NCBI GenBank assembly: GCA_945873715.1
Contig: CAMCFL010000055.1
Location: forward strand, 1-10,940
Origin: Akkermansia muciniphila
GTDB taxonomy: Bacteria; Verrucomicrobiota; Verrucomicrobiia; Limisphaerales; UBA9464
Direction: 5' to 3'
Length of the DNA stretch: 10,940 nt
A program made the position numbers and the translations under genes. Shown here piece by piece: positions 1 through 6,218 of this stretch. Position 1 is the first letter of the stretch, and each line of letters starts with the position of its first letter. A model generated the notes under the pieces. The model saw nothing but the letters and a program-made list of their open reading frames with translations. It did no database searches and was not told where the DNA came from.

Positions 1-253
1 CTGAGGGCAGCGGGCCTACATTCGTGACGACCAACTCAAGATGCACCCGAGGGAATGGCATCCACCTGCAAGACAATGGGGTCGTCCCAGTTTCAAGGAC
101 GGGAGTTTCAAGCCAACTGCGGCGCGTCCGCCGCCTCCGAGGTCGAGCGCTGAACCCGCGATGACTTGAAACTTGAAACTGAAATCTTCCAACCGCCGCT
201 CCGTCCCAGCCGTTCCGTCCGGCTTTCGACCTCCCCGATGGAGGGACGCCCAC
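1..253. other. Left-edge region without a supported gene
   Basis: No reading frame here looks like a gene. All three forward frames are closed or lack a convincing start: one has a stop at 2-4, another at 25-27, and the third runs open from the window edge to a stop at 161-163 without recognisable protein character. The minus-strand frame across 16-255 runs through the palindromic repeat and translates it, which argues against a real protein. The tail of an upstream gene reaching in from outside cannot be excluded. The region contains the first palindromic repeat (89-189) and abuts the terminator at 254-282. Confidence 0.5.
89..189. repeat. Dispersed palindromic repeat, copy 1
   Basis: The nonamer agtttcaag occurs at 89-97 and again at 104-112. 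Its exact reverse complement, cttgaaact, lies at 172-180, so the element can fold on itself across a loop of about 59 nt. The right-hand part (152-189) matches positions 2832-2869 on the same strand at 33 of 38 positions, which identifies this as a copy of the repeat seen in the next intergenic gap. The left part is more degenerate than in copy 2, with the short motif duplicated. It lies just downstream of the 788-residue gene and its terminator. Its role is unknown; a REP-like or non-autonomous mobile palindrome is possible. Confidence 0.7.
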
Positions 254-282
254 AAAAACGCCCGCGGCGGGGGCCGCGGGCG
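254..282 (-). terminator. Rho-independent terminator of the 788-residue gene
   Basis: Read on the minus strand there is a perfect 10-bp stem, CGCCCGCGGC (282-273) against GCCGCGGGCG (268-259), closed by a four-base loop (CCCC). Five T residues (258-254) follow at once. The stem is almost entirely G-C. It starts about 30 nt after the stop codon at 314-316, the expected distance for an intrinsic terminator of that gene. Confidence 0.88.
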
Positions 283-313
283 CGTTGGGAGGAAACGGAT
301 CCGGACGATCGGA

Positions 314-2680
314 TCAGTTCACGGCAGCGACGCCGGGGACCTCATGGATCGTCTGCTGGATTTCCTGGGCAACCTTGGTGCCGTCGCGGGCCTGGAGGTC
401 CCACTTGATGGCCTGCTGCATGGCGGGACGGAGGTCCTCGATCTGGAGACGGACGGTCTTGCCATCGGCGGAGAGCTTGGCCGCGGTGATGTTGAGGTTC
501 TCGCGGCTCTTCTTGGTGGGATCCTTCACGCCAACCTCGGGGGAGCCGTAGTTTTCGGAGCGGACGTAGTTCCAGCGCTTGCCGCTCCAGTTCTGGAGAT
601 CCTCGGCGGAGGCCTTGTCGAGAGGCTGGGAGAAGGCGAGTTCGACGCCACCGGAAACGACCTTCAGGCCGCTGACGGTGTAGACGGGCTTGCCGGTGTA
701 GCGGACGCGATCGAAGCCGGTGATGCGGGCAGCATTGGACTGCCACTCGGAGAGGCCGGCCACGTAGAGCTGGCCATCGGCCGGGTGGAAGCGGGCGCGC
801 ATGACGGAGGAAGTGAACTTGAGCGGGAACTTCACGACGCCGGCCTGCTGACGTCCGTTGGAGATGTCCTGACGCAGGACGAGGTAGAGGCTGGATTTGC
901 CGTAGGACTCATGCAGCAACTCGCCCTTGAACGGACCCCATTTGTCGCTGGTGACCCAGATCTGGCCGCCGCCGGAGTTGTCATAGTCATTATGCGAAAG
1001 CCACATCAACGGCGGGGAGAAGCGGTCGGCCTGCTCCTTCGGGGTCATCGAGTTCACGACGCCATGGAACGTCTTGCCGTCGACCCAGTTGATCGGCGTG
1101 GTGGGGACCCAGGTGCCTTCGTTGTCGGAGGTGGTCACCTGTCCGTCGGCGCGGACGCCGATGCCGTTCGGGGCGCGCAGGCCGCGGGCGATCACTTCGA
1201 ATTTCTTGCCATCGGGACTGACCTTGAAGAGGCCGCCGGCATGCGAGCAGACGCTGCCATTGCCGCGGGAGGCCTTCATGTCACCGAAGCCACGGCCGCC
1301 GCCGTTCACCGGGTTGGCCTTGGCGAAGTAGAAATTGCCGGCGGCATCGGTCTGGAGATCGAACACGAACTCATGGAACCCCTCGGTCGACATGATCTCG
1401 TTGTTGAAGTTCTCGTAGTAATCGGCCGAGCCATCCTTGTTGAAGTCCTGGAAGCGGGTGATGCCATCCCGACCGGAGACGTAGATCACGTCATTGACGA
1501 TCTCGAGGCCAAGCGGTTCGTACAGGCCGGAGGCAAACCGGGTCCAGGAGAGCTTCTCCAGGGTCGAATCGATGCCCGAGACGATCCAGATGTCGCCGTC
1601 ATGGGTGCACAGTGCAGCGCGGGTGCCGTCGCTGAAGAAGTCCAGCCCGCCGAAGCGGACCCGGCGATTCCAGGGATTCTTTTCCGGGCCGCTGATGGCG
1701 TCGGTGACGTAGGCACCGTCGGGGGTGGCGGAGGAGTTGAGCTGCCCCTTCAGGACCACGGCTTCGGGCCAGTGGGCCGGGCCGCCGGTGGAGAAGTCCT
1801 TGAACACGGGCGTTCCCACCGCGAGCTGGGCGAACGAAGAGGAGGCGGATTCGGTTCCGTTCCAGATCGTGACCTTGAAGACCGTCGGCGAGGTGCCCTT
1901 GGCCACCGTGAGGCTGACGCGGCCGTCCTGGAACTTGAGCCCGGACCCCTTGGGCAGACCGGCGGCGGCGATCATCGTGACCTTGCCGTCGGTGCCCTGG
2001 ATGCGGACGGCGCTGCCTTCGACGCTGCCCTGGCCGCCTTCGATATCGGCGAGCAGGATGGAGAAGGTCTCCGCCGTGCGCTGGCGCCTGAAGATGCGGC
2101 CGGTCTTCGGGGGTTCGATGCGGAAGGTGCGGACGAATGCGAGTTCCCCGTTGGCGGTGAGCGAGCTGGGCTGCTCGAGGACCTTGGTGCCGCGGACGGT
2201 GTAGGCCAGCTGGACGTCCATGCCGTTGACGTAAAGGCCATCCCAACGGCCGAGATCGGCCTTGATCGGCCCGTACGGTTCGGGGCGGGCATCGGTGAAG
2301 GTGCCGCTGTCGCCGGCCACGCCCGGAACCATGGCGGTTCCGAAGGCCTGGTTCCCGACCATGGCCGGATGATTGCCGTGGCCGCCGTCAAACACCACGC
2401 CCCGGGTGTTGATGAATCCGCCGCTCCAACCGGCCGCCATGCGGAGCAGATCGGTGTCGAACAACATGGTGGCATCGTTGCCCAGCCGGATGGCGAGGCC
2501 CTTCATGGCCACGTTTTCCTTCGGGAAATTGGCGTTGATGCACGCGCCCTGGAACGGAAAATCCTTCTGGAGGAGTTCCTCGCGGATCTTGTTCTGGCCT
2601 TGTACCGCCAACGTCAGGCTGAGGGATGCGACCGCCAGGCGGACCGCCCCAAGCCAGCTGAACTCCGATTTCAAAAGCAT
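314..2680 (-). CDS. Exported beta-propeller-like protein, DUF6797/heme-binding-associated type, lacking a cytochrome domain
   Basis: This encodes 788 residues with the ATG at 2678-2680. The frame continues upstream to 2773, but that extension runs into the palindromic repeat. The chosen start gives a clean signal peptide: a basic residue, a hydrophobic stretch at about 9-26, and AVQG before the mature QNKIREE. Residues 55-330 resemble the DUF6797-type N-terminal region of Verrucomicrobia and Planctomycetes, with segments such as MLFDTDLLRMAAGWSGGF (72-89) and FDGGHGNHP (97-105). Residues 340-660 look like a propeller domain, with GGLDFFSDGTRAALCTHDGD near 344-363, a calcium-loop-like DFNKDGSADYYE (412-423) and RAPNGIGVRADG (502-513). 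The C-terminal part (668-780) resembles the Ig-like segment that often precedes a heme-binding cytochrome domain. No CxxCH motif is present and the protein ends there. Substrate and reaction are unknown; a sugar-oxidation or binding role is only inference. It stands alone, is divergent from the next gene, and has no clear Shine-Dalgarno sequence. Confidence 0.8.
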   Translation of the reverse strand: MLLKSEFSWLGAVRLAVASLSLTLAVQGQNKIREELLQKDFPFQGACINANFPKENVAMKGLAIRLGNDATMLFDTDLLRMAAGWSGGFINTRGVVFDGGHGNHPAMVGNQAFGTAMVPGVAGDSGTFTDARPEPYGPIKADLGRWDGLYVNGMDVQLAYTVRGTKVLEQPSSLTANGELAFVRTFRIEPPKTGRIFRRQRTAETFSILLADIEGGQGSVEGSAVRIQGTDGKVTMIAAAGLPKGSGLKFQDGRVSLTVAKGTSPTVFKVTIWNGTESASSSFAQLAVGTPVFKDFSTGGPAHWPEAVVLKGQLNSSATPDGAYVTDAISGPEKNPWNRRVRFGGLDFFSDGTRAALCTHDGDIWIVSGIDSTLEKLSWTRFASGLYEPLGLEIVNDVIYVSGRDGITRFQDFNKDGSADYYENFNNEIMSTEGFHEFVFDLQTDAAGNFYFAKANPVNGGGRGFGDMKASRGNGSVCSHAGGLFKVSPDGKKFEVIARGLRAPNGIGVRADGQVTTSDNEGTWVPTTPINWVDGKTFHGVVNSMTPKEQADRFSPPLMWLSHNDYDNSGGGQIWVTSDKWGPFKGELLHESYGKSSLYLVLRQDISNGRQQAGVVKFPLKFTSSVMRARFHPADGQLYVAGLSEWQSNAARITGFDRVRYTGKPVYTVSGLKVVSGGVELAFSQPLDKASAEDLQNWSGKRWNYVRSENYGSPEVGVKDPTKKSRENLNITAAKLSADGKTVRLQIEDLRPAMQQAIKWDLQARDGTKVAQEIQQTIHEVPGVAAVN

Positions 2681-2690
2681 ATCGGTGCAT

Positions 2691-2719
2691 CTTATACCCC
2701 AGACCCCACCCGGACGCCA
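2691..2719 (-). promoter_or_regulatory. Weak candidate promoter for the 788-residue gene
   Basis: On the minus strand a TATAAG hexamer (2696-2691) lies 10 nt before the ATG, so transcription would begin only a few bases before the start codon, giving a nearly leaderless message. A 17-nt spacer places a poor -35 match, TGGCGT, at 2719-2714. The lack of a Shine-Dalgarno sequence fits a leaderless transcript. The evidence is thin because the -35 element matches the consensus at only two positions. Confidence 0.2.
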
Positions 2720-2766
2720 GACCCAATCCGTGCTCGGCGCTGACGCGGCGAGGGGGGAAGCCTTCC

Positions 2767-2869
2767 GTTTCAAGGTTCAAGTCGTCCCGGGACCGCGGGC
2801 GGCACGTCCGTCGGTACGCGTTGGGTTCGTGGAACCCGCGACGACTTGAATCTTGAAACTGAGGACTTC
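2767..2869. repeat. Dispersed palindromic repeat, copy 2, with 25-nt arms
   Basis: The left arm (2767-2791) and the right arm (2835-2859) are reverse complements at 23 of 25 positions, separated by 43 nt. Each arm holds two TTCAAG-like units in tandem followed by a GTCGTC and CGGG segment. The right end (2832-2869) matches copy 1 (152-189) at 33 of 38 positions in the same orientation. It lies in the gap between the divergent genes starting at 2680 and 2939. It could fold as a strong hairpin in DNA or RNA, but it has no T-tract and is not a normal intrinsic terminator. No transposase is nearby. Function unknown. Confidence 0.82.
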
Positions 2870-2938
2870 GGTCCATTCCCCGCCCCCGCCCGGAATCGAT
2901 CTCGCCGGGAAACCGGATTCGCAGTAAGGGATCCCGCC

Positions 2939-3313
2939 ATGAAACGATCCCTGCCAACGCGACGGTTCCGGTGGGCACTGGCTGCCGCCATGGCGGTGGG
3001 TCTGGCCGGTTGTGGCGACGGGTCCAGTGCCAAGCCGGGTGCCGACGGCTCCGGTCGCTCGCCGGCAACGGCCCCGCTCGATTACCTGGCGGCGCAGGGC
3101 CAGGCGAAGAAGCATTCGGAGAAGGTGATCTCGCTGGCCCAGGTCCAGCAGGCATTGCAGCACTTCCAGATGGCGGAAGACCGGTGGCCACGGGACCTGA
3201 ACGAGCTGGTGAAGGCGGGGTTTCTGGCGGCGGTTCCCGTGCCTCCGTCCGGGCAGAGGCTGGTGTATGATCCCGCCAGCGGCAGCGCCCGGTTCGTGCG
3301 GGTGCAACCCTGA
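2939..3313 (+). CDS. Small lipoprotein with a GspG-like C-terminal segment
   Basis: This encodes 124 residues. The ATG at 2939 is preferred over the upstream in-frame start at 2846, which lies inside the palindromic repeat, because it follows AAGGGA (2926-2931) by 7 nt and gives a proper lipoprotein signal. That signal has a basic start (MKRSLPTRRFRW), a hydrophobic core and the lipobox LAGC with Cys25. Residues 26-46 form a Gly/Ser/Pro-rich linker. Residues 60-124 contain a predicted helix (AQVQQALQHFQMAEDRWPRD), then LNELVKAGFL, a proline-rich turn and LVYDPASGSARFV. This order resembles the end of type II secretion pseudopilin GspG-like proteins and of short verrucomicrobial lipoproteins that carry the same module, but there is no pilin N-terminal helix or prepilin cleavage site. 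It is probably membrane-anchored at the periplasmic side. It is the first gene of a likely three-gene plus-strand unit. Partner and function are unknown. Confidence 0.82.
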   Translation: MKRSLPTRRFRWALAAAMAVGLAGCGDGSSAKPGADGSGRSPATAPLDYLAAQGQAKKHSEKVISLAQVQQALQHFQMAEDRWPRDLNELVKAGFLAAVPVPPSGQRLVYDPASGSARFVRVQP

Positions 3314-3328
3314 GGACTTCCAATCCCG

Positions 3329-3466
3329 ATGAGACATCGAATCCAGGAGAAGCTGCTGTGTCTTGGTGATGACTTCGGCATCTGGGAGGAAGTGGCGCAG
3401 ACCGTGGCCGATCCCGGAGAGGTCGATGACGGGATCCGGCATCTGCTCCGGATGTGGGAAGGCTGA
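3329..3466 (+). CDS. 45-residue ORF resembling the N-terminus of LURP-one-related proteins; possible gene remnant
   Basis: The frame starts with ATG 15 nt after the lipoprotein stop and has GAGGA at 3312-3316, about 12 nt before the start. Its first residues, MRHRIQEKLLCLGDDFGIWE, strongly recall the beginning of LURP-one-related (YxjI/LOR) proteins, which typically open with an MRY.I..KL.SLGDDF.I.DE pattern. A later stretch, VDDGIRHLLR (31-40), recalls the VDGKALRLR segment of the same fold. Full family members are about 150-200 residues, so this is either a truncated, decaying copy or a short derived protein. No continuation in the other forward frames was recognisable. It sits between the lipoprotein and the membrane protein in the same direction, so co-transcription is likely. 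The family resemblance is by eye and the sequence is very short. Confidence 0.5.
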   Translation: MRHRIQEKLLCLGDDFGIWEEVAQTVADPGEVDDGIRHLLRMWEG

Positions 3467-3515
3467 ACCACCGCTTCTCTCCGCGGTAACCCTTGCGCTA
3501 GGATTTGACTTTCAA

Positions 3516-6164
3516 ATGCCACGGCACCGCTCCAGCTCCAGTCCGGTTTCGGGTGAAGCCCGAACCTCGCGGACGGGGGTCCCCCCTGCGCACGAGGTCG
3601 GTGTGCCAACGGGCTCCCGACGGCATCGCAGCCGTCCGGACGCCCCGGAAGCCACCCGTTCATCGGGGGGTCGGTCCGGGTTCTTCTTTGGCTTCCTGGT
3701 GCTCCTGATCTTCGCCCTGCCGCTCGTCTGGGTGCTGGCGGGTCGGGGAATCGACTATCGGACCCAGCTTCTGGAGCATTGGTCGTGGGATGATTCGTCT
3801 TTCCTGGGATACGCCCCAAGGTCGCGTTCCCTGCCGATGCAAACGGAGTCCGTCGGTGCGGATGGGCATCCGCACTTCCTTGAATTTGGAGAATCGGAAG
3901 GCCTGCCGCGCGAGGGGCTCCGCAGCATCGACCTGCAGTTTGACGTACGGAGAATGGCTGAAGCAGGCGCGGACAAGCCGGTGGTCACGCGCCTGCTCCG
4001 CGGCGAGATCCGCGACCTGGACGGAGGATCCATCTGGACGGCGCGCCCGGGTCAGAAACTGCGGACCGAAGGCCTGGTTGAGTTCCTGAGCCTGACGGGC
4101 CGTGAGGGCAGGCAGTCGGTGGACCAGATCGGGACCCAGGTTCTCCGGCGCTGGCGGGTCACGGTGTGGACCGATGATCCGGTGCAGGTGGGGATCCGAT
4201 GTCACCTCTCCGCGATTGCGGGGGGAGCCCCGCCACCGCGAGGCCCGGGCAAATGGGCGGCACCGGTGCGTGGTGTGAACGACCAGATCCATTGGGCCTA
4301 TCCGCATGGTCGGGTCACAACCTGGTCACCGGGCGAAGGAGTCTCCCGCGCGGCGGTCGTCGCGGCCACCTGGGGCAGAACCGGGGCCCTGTGGACTTGG
4401 CTGTGGATGGGCGTCTCGGTGTTGCTCATCACTTCCGGCGTGGTGTGGATGGCCCGCCGCGGGACGGAGCCGATGCCATCCCTCCGGCCTGCCTGGGCGG
4501 GTCTCGCGTTGGCCTTGGTGTTTGGCGGCACCGGCCTGATCCAGTTGATCCTGCACCCGGCCTACCAAGGGGTGGACGAGCATGTGCATGTCCTGGGGGC
4601 GCACTTGCAGATGAATGACCGAAGGTCTGTCACCAACGGCTGGGATTTCGGGAAGCAGGTTCACGCCGCAAGGTTGTTCGGACGGACCCATCAGAAGCTC
4701 ACGGTGGCGGACACTCAGGAGCCCTTCCGCTTCTTCTACAGCGATTCCCCGTTGAACTGGGGATTGCGCCCATTCGCCCGGTCGGCAACGGCGGCGCGCC
4801 TGGTGCAGGTCACCCACGGCTGGATGGCGGAGGCCTCTGCTCCGGACCAGGTGTTCCGCATGCGCCTGGTGAATCTGGTCCTGGTGAGTCTTGCGGTCGG
4901 ATTGGCAGGGGCGGTGTTGGCCCGGAGCGGACGCTTCCAGGCCGGGGCGGGTTGGATGGGTTGGTGCCTCGTGCTGATCCCGTCGCTCGGCTATTTCGCG
5001 ATGAACATGTCCAATTACCCCATTCTCCTGGCCGGTTACCTGGTGATCGGGGCGGTCCTCGCCGCCGCGGTGAATCAGGACACCATTGGATGGCGTGTCC
5101 TGCTGCTGCTCGGGGTGGTCATCGGGCTCGTGGTCCAGACCTCCATCAATGGGATCCTCATGACGGTGGTTCCGGGCTTCGGATTGCTCGGGCTGGCCCT
5201 GTTTCGGCCCCGTCGTTCCGCCGAAGACGGCTCCGAGGAGTCGGAGGAGGGATCGGTGGGCTGGGCCGGATGGGGTGCTCTCGCGGCCGGGCTGCTGCTT
5301 GCCCGCGGCATCGGCTTCAAGGAGTACGATGCCGAGATTGGACTGACGGTGGGCCGCAAGATCACCGAACTGTTGCAGGTGCCCGTTCCGCCCTACTGGA
5401 TGCTGGTGCTGATCGCCTGCGGGGGTCTGGCGATCGTGGAAAGGGTGGCTTCGGCCGGGTTCCCGCTGAACCCCGGCGACGGGCGGGGGCGGGGCATGCG
5501 CTGGGTGGGCGGACTGGCGGTGGCCGTGATTGCGCTCCTGGGATTCAACGCCGTCTGGCCGGCTCCCCAACTCGGAATGCTGATGGAGGCCGTGCCGGGC
5601 TGGGAGTTCATCCCGAACCAAGCCCAACTCCTTCCCCGTGCCGACCTCCCCGCGCCGCCCGATCCAGCCCCGTCAGTGAGTGCCTATACCGGGAACGTCC
5701 TGAAATCCTTTATTGCCTCCTGGGGTCCGGGAGATGCGGATTTCATGCTCTCCCGGCTCTTCTGGCAGTCCGACGGATACCTCGACACCCTGATGCCGGA
5801 GTGGATCCGCTGGTTCCTGACCAGCCTGCTCGGCGCTGGTCTGGCCATCCAGCTCTGGCGGATCTCCCAGCGCCGGAACCGGGTCCGGTTCGGTCGGCTC
5901 CTGTTTGTCGGGCTCGGCCTGCTGGCGGCCCTGGTGATCCTGGCGGTTGGTGCCAGGAGTGCCACGGCCAGCCCCAGCCTGCACGGCCGGTATCTCATCG
6001 GCATCTACTGCATGCTCATCCCGGTGGCGTTCCTGGGATGGAAAGGGCTGATCGTCCGGTGGGAACTGCGGCACGCCCATCGGATCGGGCTTCTGTTGGT
6101 TGTTCCCATGCTCGTGCTCCAACTCACGGGCATCCTCACAACGATCTTCCGGTACTTCGGCTGA
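3516..6164 (+). CDS. Polytopic membrane protein, DUF2142-like putative GT-C glycosyltransferase
   Basis: This encodes 882 residues. The ATG at 3516 (weak AGGAT at 3500-3504) is preferred over a start at 3363, which would overlap the 45-codon frame. Residues 1-53 are Ser/Arg/Pro-rich and probably cytoplasmic. A first membrane segment (about 54-75) is followed by a soluble, probably extracytoplasmic domain (about 80-285) and then some 13-14 further hydrophobic segments from 291 onward. After the third segment (326-347), YQGVDEHVHV (350-359) carries an Asp-Glu pair at 354-355, the position of the first-loop acidic motif of GT-C enzymes. Near the end, SDGYLDTLMPEWI (752-764) and LHGRYLIGI (822-830) match patterns typical of DUF2142. 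GT-C enzymes use lipid-phosphate sugar donors and act on the outer face of the cytoplasmic membrane; donor and acceptor here are unknown. The acidic loop AEDGSEESEEGS (569-580) is probably cytoplasmic. It is the last gene of the plus-strand unit, ends 54 bp from the convergent stop at 6219, and shows no terminator. Confidence 0.78.
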   Translation: MPRHRSSSSPVSGEARTSRTGVPPAHEVGVPTGSRRHRSRPDAPEATRSSGGRSGFFFGFLVLLIFALPLVWVLAGRGIDYRTQLLEHWSWDDSSFLGYAPRSRSLPMQTESVGADGHPHFLEFGESEGLPREGLRSIDLQFDVRRMAEAGADKPVVTRLLRGEIRDLDGGSIWTARPGQKLRTEGLVEFLSLTGREGRQSVDQIGTQVLRRWRVTVWTDDPVQVGIRCHLSAIAGGAPPPRGPGKWAAPVRGVNDQIHWAYPHGRVTTWSPGEGVSRAAVVAATWGRTGALWTWLWMGVSVLLITSGVVWMARRGTEPMPSLRPAWAGLALALVFGGTGLIQLILHPAYQGVDEHVHVLGAHLQMNDRRSVTNGWDFGKQVHAARLFGRTHQKLTVADTQEPFRFFYSDSPLNWGLRPFARSATAARLVQVTHGWMAEASAPDQVFRMRLVNLVLVSLAVGLAGAVLARSGRFQAGAGWMGWCLVLIPSLGYFAMNMSNYPILLAGYLVIGAVLAAAVNQDTIGWRVLLLLGVVIGLVVQTSINGILMTVVPGFGLLGLALFRPRRSAEDGSEESEEGSVGWAGWGALAAGLLLARGIGFKEYDAEIGLTVGRKITELLQVPVPPYWMLVLIACGGLAIVERVASAGFPLNPGDGRGRGMRWVGGLAVAVIALLGFNAVWPAPQLGMLMEAVPGWEFIPNQAQLLPRADLPAPPDPAPSVSAYTGNVLKSFIASWGPGDADFMLSRLFWQSDGYLDTLMPEWIRWFLTSLLGAGLAIQLWRISQRRNRVRFGRLLFVGLGLLAALVILAVGARSATASPSLHGRYLIGIYCMLIPVAFLGWKGLIVRWELRHAHRIGLLLVVPMLVLQLTGILTTIFRYFG

Positions 6165-6218
6165 CCGACCTTGTCGCACCCCCAGTACCGGCGGGCCGCC
6201 GTCACCCCCCGATCCTTC

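Noticed and set aside
16..255. Minus-strand 79-codon frame at the left edge
   Set aside because: It translates the palindromic repeat (FKFQVIAGS). The other copy gives a similar peptide (FKIQVVAGS) in a different gene-free frame, which marks both as repeat artefacts.
173..2743. 856-codon open frame on the plus strand, opposite the 788-residue gene
   Set aside because: It is a shadow of the real minus-strand gene caused by strong G/C bias at third codon positions. The translation is dominated by Gly, Ala, Asp, Glu and Val with no family features, and its start lies in the palindromic repeat.
3363..3515. Upstream extension of the DUF2142-like protein
   Set aside because: It overlaps the 45-codon frame and adds a residue run with no feature, whereas the ATG at 3516 leaves a normal gap.
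4326..5627. 433-codon minus-strand frame inside the membrane protein gene
   Set aside because: It is antisense to clear transmembrane coding sequence and rich in His, Gln, Pro and Arg, as expected from complementing hydrophobic codons.
6165..6218. Possible shared terminator between the convergent genes
   Set aside because: Only a short GC-rich hairpin candidate is present, with no T-tract on either strand.
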